Assembly (NCBI GenBank): GCA_036250195.1
Contig: JAVHZZ010000003.1
Span: 332,949,875 to 333,013,874, forward strand
Reading direction: 5' to 3'
Origin: Mixophyes australis
Lineage: Eukaryota; Chordata; Amphibia; Anura; Limnodynastidae
DNA: 64,000 bases
Part shown: positions 58,782 through 64,000 of the stretch, in pieces
Numbering within the stretch: position 1 is the stretch's first letter
How the letters are laid out: the number at the start of each line of letters is the position of its first letter
Translations under genes and position numbers: made by a program
The notes under the pieces: generated by a model
What the model was told of the DNA's origin: nothing
The model's database searches: none
The model's input: the letters and a program-made list of their open reading frames with translations, nothing else

Positions 58782-60041
58782 TGTAAACAGGGCAAAAGAG
58801 CTATAGACTAACACCAGCAAAACGAGCTATAATCAACTGCTTCAACATAAGCATATACGTATATTGTTGGTACCCTATCTGTGTTCTCTCACCCCCTCCC
58901 CCCCTACCTCTTTTTCTCCACCCCAGGTTGCGCCACGGCACATACAACGAGTACAGGCAGGTAACTTGGACCCAAGAGGGTGGGCACGGATGACAGGTTA
59001 AGAGCCACTGAGGGGAGTGGAGAGAAGCAAGAGGACAGAAGGCAGAGGGACTGAGAGGAGGTGAGCTAAGTAGCTGGAGAGCGCAGTTAAAAGTGATGGA
59101 AACAGGAGGTAGGAGAGCCCTGCTCAAAGGGAGGGATAAATAGATAAATGGTGATGATGATATGATGGAAATGCCGCATTCTGAAATTACAATTACATTG
59201 CACTAAAATATATCACGTGTTTGTATGGAATTCTATTCACTTCATAAGCACAGTTATAACCTCATAAACAAAACAATTACAAAACCTCTTCTTGGAGCAT
59301 TATTTGATAGAAAAGGTAACTGCACACACGCCTCATTGCAGAGTGAAGGATCTAATTATTTGTAAAAATTAACAACACATTACATCTTCTGCTAATGGGA
59401 ATAATTGATTTGTAAGCAGCAAATTGTAAACTGTACTGTAGAAAAGGAAAACATTTTGGGAGACGGGGCAGAGTAGTTACAGTTCAAAATCTAGAGGGGC
59501 ATAAAAAGAATTAGTCTTATTTTGAATATTAAGTCATGGAGGAGTGAATATTTAGGCATAGCATAAAAAATATGTGTAACCATAGCTCCTGAAAACCAGT
59601 TCACAAACCTCTAGACTACAAAGGGTCAAATAAATTGTCTTATTTTGACTTACAAATCAAATTTCCAGTATTCTCTGTACCACTCCCACCCAGGCATTCC
59701 TATCATGCAGCGACGTGAGTGCCTGCTTCAGGCAGCTGGAACTAGAGGGCGGCTTGGGGAGACAATTCAATTAAATACAATTGTATGCCACCCCTGAGAA
59801 ACTGACGTTTACAGGGTTCAAATGTGGAATGTACTTAAGTAGCTACTACAATATACAAGACTGATTGTCCCGCTGTTAGTGTGGAACGATTTATACACGG
59901 ACACATTCTCTCTCGTCAAGCCAGAGTGAAGGATAACAAGGGAATGTATTATAGAAGGCACAGGTTACCTGCTGTTTATCTGCTCTTCGTGCCGCCCGAC
60001 CTATGCCCCTCCCCCGAGGAAAGGTGAGGGAACCACGTTAC
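58782..60041 (-). repeat. Right arm of the 3.2-kb inverted duplication
   Basis: About 1260 bp ending CCACGTTAC, the mirror of the left arm. Differences I saw are single bases and a few small indels (for example TATGCCCCTCTAG against TATGCCTCTAG). No target duplication flanks the pair. Confidence 0.92.
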
Positions 60042-61230
60042 ACGGAGCCTCGAGTAGTAAACGAGCCAGGAATGGTCCTACACCCACAACCATTGTTATT
60101 AAAAAAAAAACTAAATAAATATGTATTAAACAGAAATATATGCCATCCGTTTCTACAATTTCCAGCAGTGCAGTAATCAGTAACTCTGGGATTTTACTGC
60201 TATTTGCTGCTCTGCTTCTCCCAAATCTCTCTGTTTCTGCCACTCAAAATCTTTAACAAGGAATGGCTGTGATTGCAAATTCAGTCTTTTAATGTTTCTA
60301 GATAAACAATATAATTGGAATATAACTCTATAACAATTTTACTGTATTGGAACCCAAAACAGATGACTGTAAAGGGGGAAAACTTTTAGCCAAACTGGAG
60401 GCTTGGTTTTATGTGAGAACATTATGAGAGCCATACGAATATGCAGACAGATGTACGGACGTTTGACACTGATACATTCAGATTTTTCTCTTCTGTCACT
60501 CAATATACATATCTGCTTATTAACTGCATCTCAGAAATGTATTTCATAGCTTCGACTTGTCAAACATAAGGAAAATATTTGATTGTTGTACCTCTAACAG
60601 GCAATACTGCATAATTTATACAAAATGCTAAACATTTTTTAATTAAGAAAAAGCATTTAAGATTACATTTATTTCCCAAAGACATATTACTAACTGTGCT
60701 TCGAAGCCCTGAAAAGAGTCTCTTAACTGCATTTACTGTAGAAATCAGACACAATGGAGAAATCAATTCATCTTCCTGTACATTTTATTTTCCTAGCTGG
60801 TGTTTTGTCATTGATTCCCAATCTTCAGCAGGATATGATCAAAATACATAAATTATGTTCATGTTTAAACTCCTGAAGGAGTCAGCTTAGGTTAGCGTGT
60901 TAGAGCCACTACCTAATCACTGTTCTTTTGCATTTAGAAAAAGTAAACTTGTTATGTAAACAAGAGAAATTGATCATAACCGTTTATTATGACAGTCAAA
61001 AAAAAGCAATCGATGCTTCAACAGTGCTTCAGCTACAACTAGCAAAAATGACTCAGGCGTTGCCCCCTGGAAAGTTGGCATTTAAAGACTTGAAATGTGT
61101 AATGTACTTAAGTAGCTACCACAATATACGTAATTCTATATTTATGTAAGATTGTGTTATTTAATAAAAGTTATGAACATAGTTTGTGTGTTATGACAGC
61201 AAAATGCTTCAGAGAAAACGCTGGACAGAA
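60042..61230. other. Unique AT-rich stretch, no gene seen
   Basis: No coding motif or repeat recognised. Confidence 0.4.
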
Positions 61231-61497
61231 CATGGCAGGGGCGCACAGAGCATTTTTAAGTGGGGTTTCCCCTCCACCAGAAAGAAAAAAAAAAGTGAGA
61301 GAGCTTAAGTTTAAGCAGCACTGTACTATACAGCAGGCGCGGCACTGTCAAAGAAGCGTCCGCGGCGGTGCTGTATACAATACAGCACCGCCGCGGACGC
61401 CTCTTTGACAGCGCCACGGCTGCTGTATAGTACAGTGCCACTATATAGGGCACTTTTTTAGCGGAGGGGAGGGGTCTCTGCGTGCGCCACTGCATAG
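61231..61497. mobile_element. Foldback MITE, CAGGGGCGCAC family (copy 3)
   Basis: The element is 61236-61492, from CAGGGGCGCACAGAGC to TGCGTGCGCCACTG. The flanks are CATGG (61231-61235) and CATAG (61493-61497), a 4-of-5 match to a 5-bp duplication. Its palindromic core GCGGCGGTGCTGTATACAAT matches copy 2 closely. Confidence 0.85.
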
Positions 61498-64000
61498 ATA
61501 CATGTCCATCCAACACTTATGTGTACTGTCTGCTCCTTCTTAATATGTACCGTAGTTGCAGAGCCAAGTAAACCACATTAACCATGTGAATACGGCTTAC
61601 CTGGGCGCAGGGAATGAGCCTATGAGCAGCACTAACAACATTTTAAATACAGTAATAAAAATTATATTCAGAAAGGAACTTTCAAAGTAGATGAAAAATG
61701 CACATTCTTTTTTCCCTTTCAAATTTGAGATATGTATCTGATTATTAATAGGTTCCCTTGTAGGCAGTGGCTTAACTCCACAGGTCTTTGTGATGGGCAA
61801 TTGACCTCCCACAGTGGGTAAAATCATTAAAATCACACCAGCCTGTAGGTCAATTGCATCCTTGCCACAACGTCCAGCCTGTCCCCGACTTTCTCTTAAT
61901 CTGCCAGAGAAGAAGGATGGCTTCTGAAATAATTGTTCTCTCGGTGTGAGCAGAATTACAGTCTGCATTAATTGCTTCATTTCAAAATACAGTTTGATCT
62001 TCTTTGGGCTCAAAGAAACATTAAGAGCAGCATTCTTGAAGCACTGATAAGCAAACGTTATACAGAAAGAAGCGTTGTAAATCTGTAAGCAGTATGAAGT
62101 ATCCAAATGTAATTAAAACATTTTAGCAACTGAGTTAATTAATCCTCTCTCCAGCCAAACCTTAAAATGACTTTTGCAGTTCTGATAAAGGTCACAATAT
62201 TGAAATAGGACGTGAGGCTTAACCTGGAACAGGACAGAAAACATGATACAAAGTGACTAACGTGGGTGCGGATATGATGGCTGTATTAAAAGTGGTGGCG
62301 ACTCAGATATCTATTGCAAATTTCATTGAAACATTATTCTATGAACATTATAAGATGTACTTAGTATTTACAATATGACGTCCACCTGTCTCCTTCATAG
62401 GGCTGAGGCAGCCATTCTGCAGGTTGAAGCAATTTTAATTATGTTATCAATTCACTTGGACCTAATGACGTTACTGAGAATACAGCCTCATAGTGGGCGA
62501 CTTTCCAGACCTCCCCTCCAGTAGATGTAGACGGTGGCTTTGTGAGGTTGGGGACGGATAGGATGCAATGACGTAATAAAAGATAGTGAAGGGCTAAAAA
62601 TCAGTAACATTACAGAAGGAAATACCCTAAGAGTTGCAGATCCTCAGAAAAAGTAAAACCACTAAATGTTTATATATATGTTCCAGAAATAAGAACACAT
62701 TACACATATACACAACCTCCCAACACTTCCTCTTTGAAATAGGGACATAACCCAAAAAGGAGGAGTGGCCAATTCCAGCTGGAGGTACGGTTGGGGGGGA
62801 CCACAGGCCAAGTCTCCTTGACTAGTGCTGTTGGGGACCATGCTCCTTCCACTATTTAACTTCCGCCGGTGCCTGACCACTTGCGTCCATTTACCATCTA
62901 CTAAATGACACTGCCCCTGTTACACACAGCCGTGCCTTTCGCTTACTCACCCATATGTGTGGACAAGTTACAGCATCCCACAAGGTCTACATGATATATA
63001 ATATATGAATTATATGTAAACTAGATTTCTACTGTTTTTAGTGCCTTGCAAGCAACATAGGTGGAGGAGACAATATGATAGTGAACTATTACATTTACTC
63101 TCATCTCCTGAAATACTGTCATCATGTGAACATTCCAATGATCTGACTAGAGGTTGTTCTATTCCTGCCCACTCCAATACCAGGGACCACGGATGAGCAC
63201 AGGATGTCTGGGAACAAAACGATGCTTTGACCCTAGACAAATGCATCTTAAAATCTTGTCACAAGGATGACTGGGTTTTACCTATAGCAAACTCTTACAT
63301 TACCTTACATTTATCCTTTCTATACAAAATAACCAGGGATCATAAATGTATTTATTATTTCCAAATTCTTTACATTGTTTTTGATTCTTCAGTGCATAAG
63401 AAAAAAACACAGTTGTGGTATTAATCTGTGTATGAATTAAGCCTATATCTCAGCGTCTTACTGCCAACACTGGACTGGTTCACATGGCTCAATGAACAAA
63501 AGTCACAATCAACATCATTAACCTTGTGAGAAGTGCCCCCAGCGGACCTCAATGAAAAACTATAAAAGGTAGGAAATGTCTCCTAATGAATGTTTATAGC
63601 CCCAGCAATCCACACCGCACAGTGACTCGGTCTCTAATTAACCATCACTGTAGCAGCAGGTTATCAGTTGCAAATAGCTTCTTACAGCTGTTTTATGCCT
63701 GATAACAAAATATTAATAGTTATGTTATCACACGGTCTATAACTCCTGACCCTGACTCCCCACTCCTGTAATACGGTCAAAATGACTGTACTGTTCTGTA
63801 TTTTACATTCTTGCAGACTACACTATAGCATTTTCTCTTTATCCATATTTTGATAATCCAGGATCATATCAAACATCGCACATGGCACATAAAAATACAA
63901 TTCATGTTAGCAAAATTTTACAATTAATGTATTTGGTCACATTACTGTGCTGAGTAACAGGTTACTTTGTTACCCTATACTGCTTTCAATGTGCTTATCA
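61498..64000. other. Unique stretch, no gene confirmed
   Basis: A minus-strand frame of 169 residues (61597-62106) is the longest non-repeat frame outside the hAT element, but it has no recognisable domain, start context or splice partners. The sequence at about 61840-62110 could instead be conserved non-coding DNA. A CCTCCCAACACTTCC-type repeat fragment lies near 62706. Confidence 0.4.

Overview
This window looks like non-coding, repeat-rich vertebrate DNA, most likely from a frog (Anura). The grounds are: no recognisable host gene; AT-rich unique sequence with long AT/CA microsatellites; about ten copies of a tRNA-headed SINE ending in a (GAT)n-type tail; and several short foldback DNA transposons whose sequences I recognise as typical of frog genomes. 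The species cannot be named from this sequence alone. I found no convincing rRNA, tRNA, CRISPR or host protein gene. Apart from the transposase, almost all open frames are chance or tandem-repeat frames.

Layout. 1-15.8 kb: SINEs, several terminal-inverted-repeat (TIR) elements, two LTR-like segments (one a solo LTR with a perfect 5-bp target duplication) and a possible duplicated exon-like block near 4.8-5.0 kb. 15.9-24.1 kb: the main object, an 8.2-kb hAT DNA transposon flanked by a perfect 8-bp duplication. It holds a TATA/YY1-like promoter region, a 5' leader of about 296-bp tandem units, an 806-residue BED-finger transposase frame whose N-terminal extension is broken by two homopolymer frameshifts, a poly(A) signal, and a 3' region built from hairpin units that grade into a 23-copy 79-bp array. 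24.1-35.3 kb: a LINE 3' fragment, a 14-copy 88-bp satellite, a hAT-like foldback element with a perfect 8-bp duplication, and SINEs. 36.6-46.3 kb: an antisense L1/Tx1-type LINE fragment with a foldback element inside it, more foldback elements, and a 24-bp minisatellite. 47-56 kb: mostly unique sequence. 56.9-60.0 kb: a young, nearly identical inverted duplication with 1.26-kb arms and a second 106-bp hairpin at its inner edge. 60-64 kb: unique sequence plus one foldback element.

Working relationships. The transposase at 18.0-20.5 kb belongs to the element that surrounds it and could in principle have mobilised hAT-type non-autonomous elements, although the TIRs of the small elements here differ from its own, so no pairing is shown. 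Several unique AT-rich stretches resemble conserved non-coding elements, but this is only an impression that needs an alignment.
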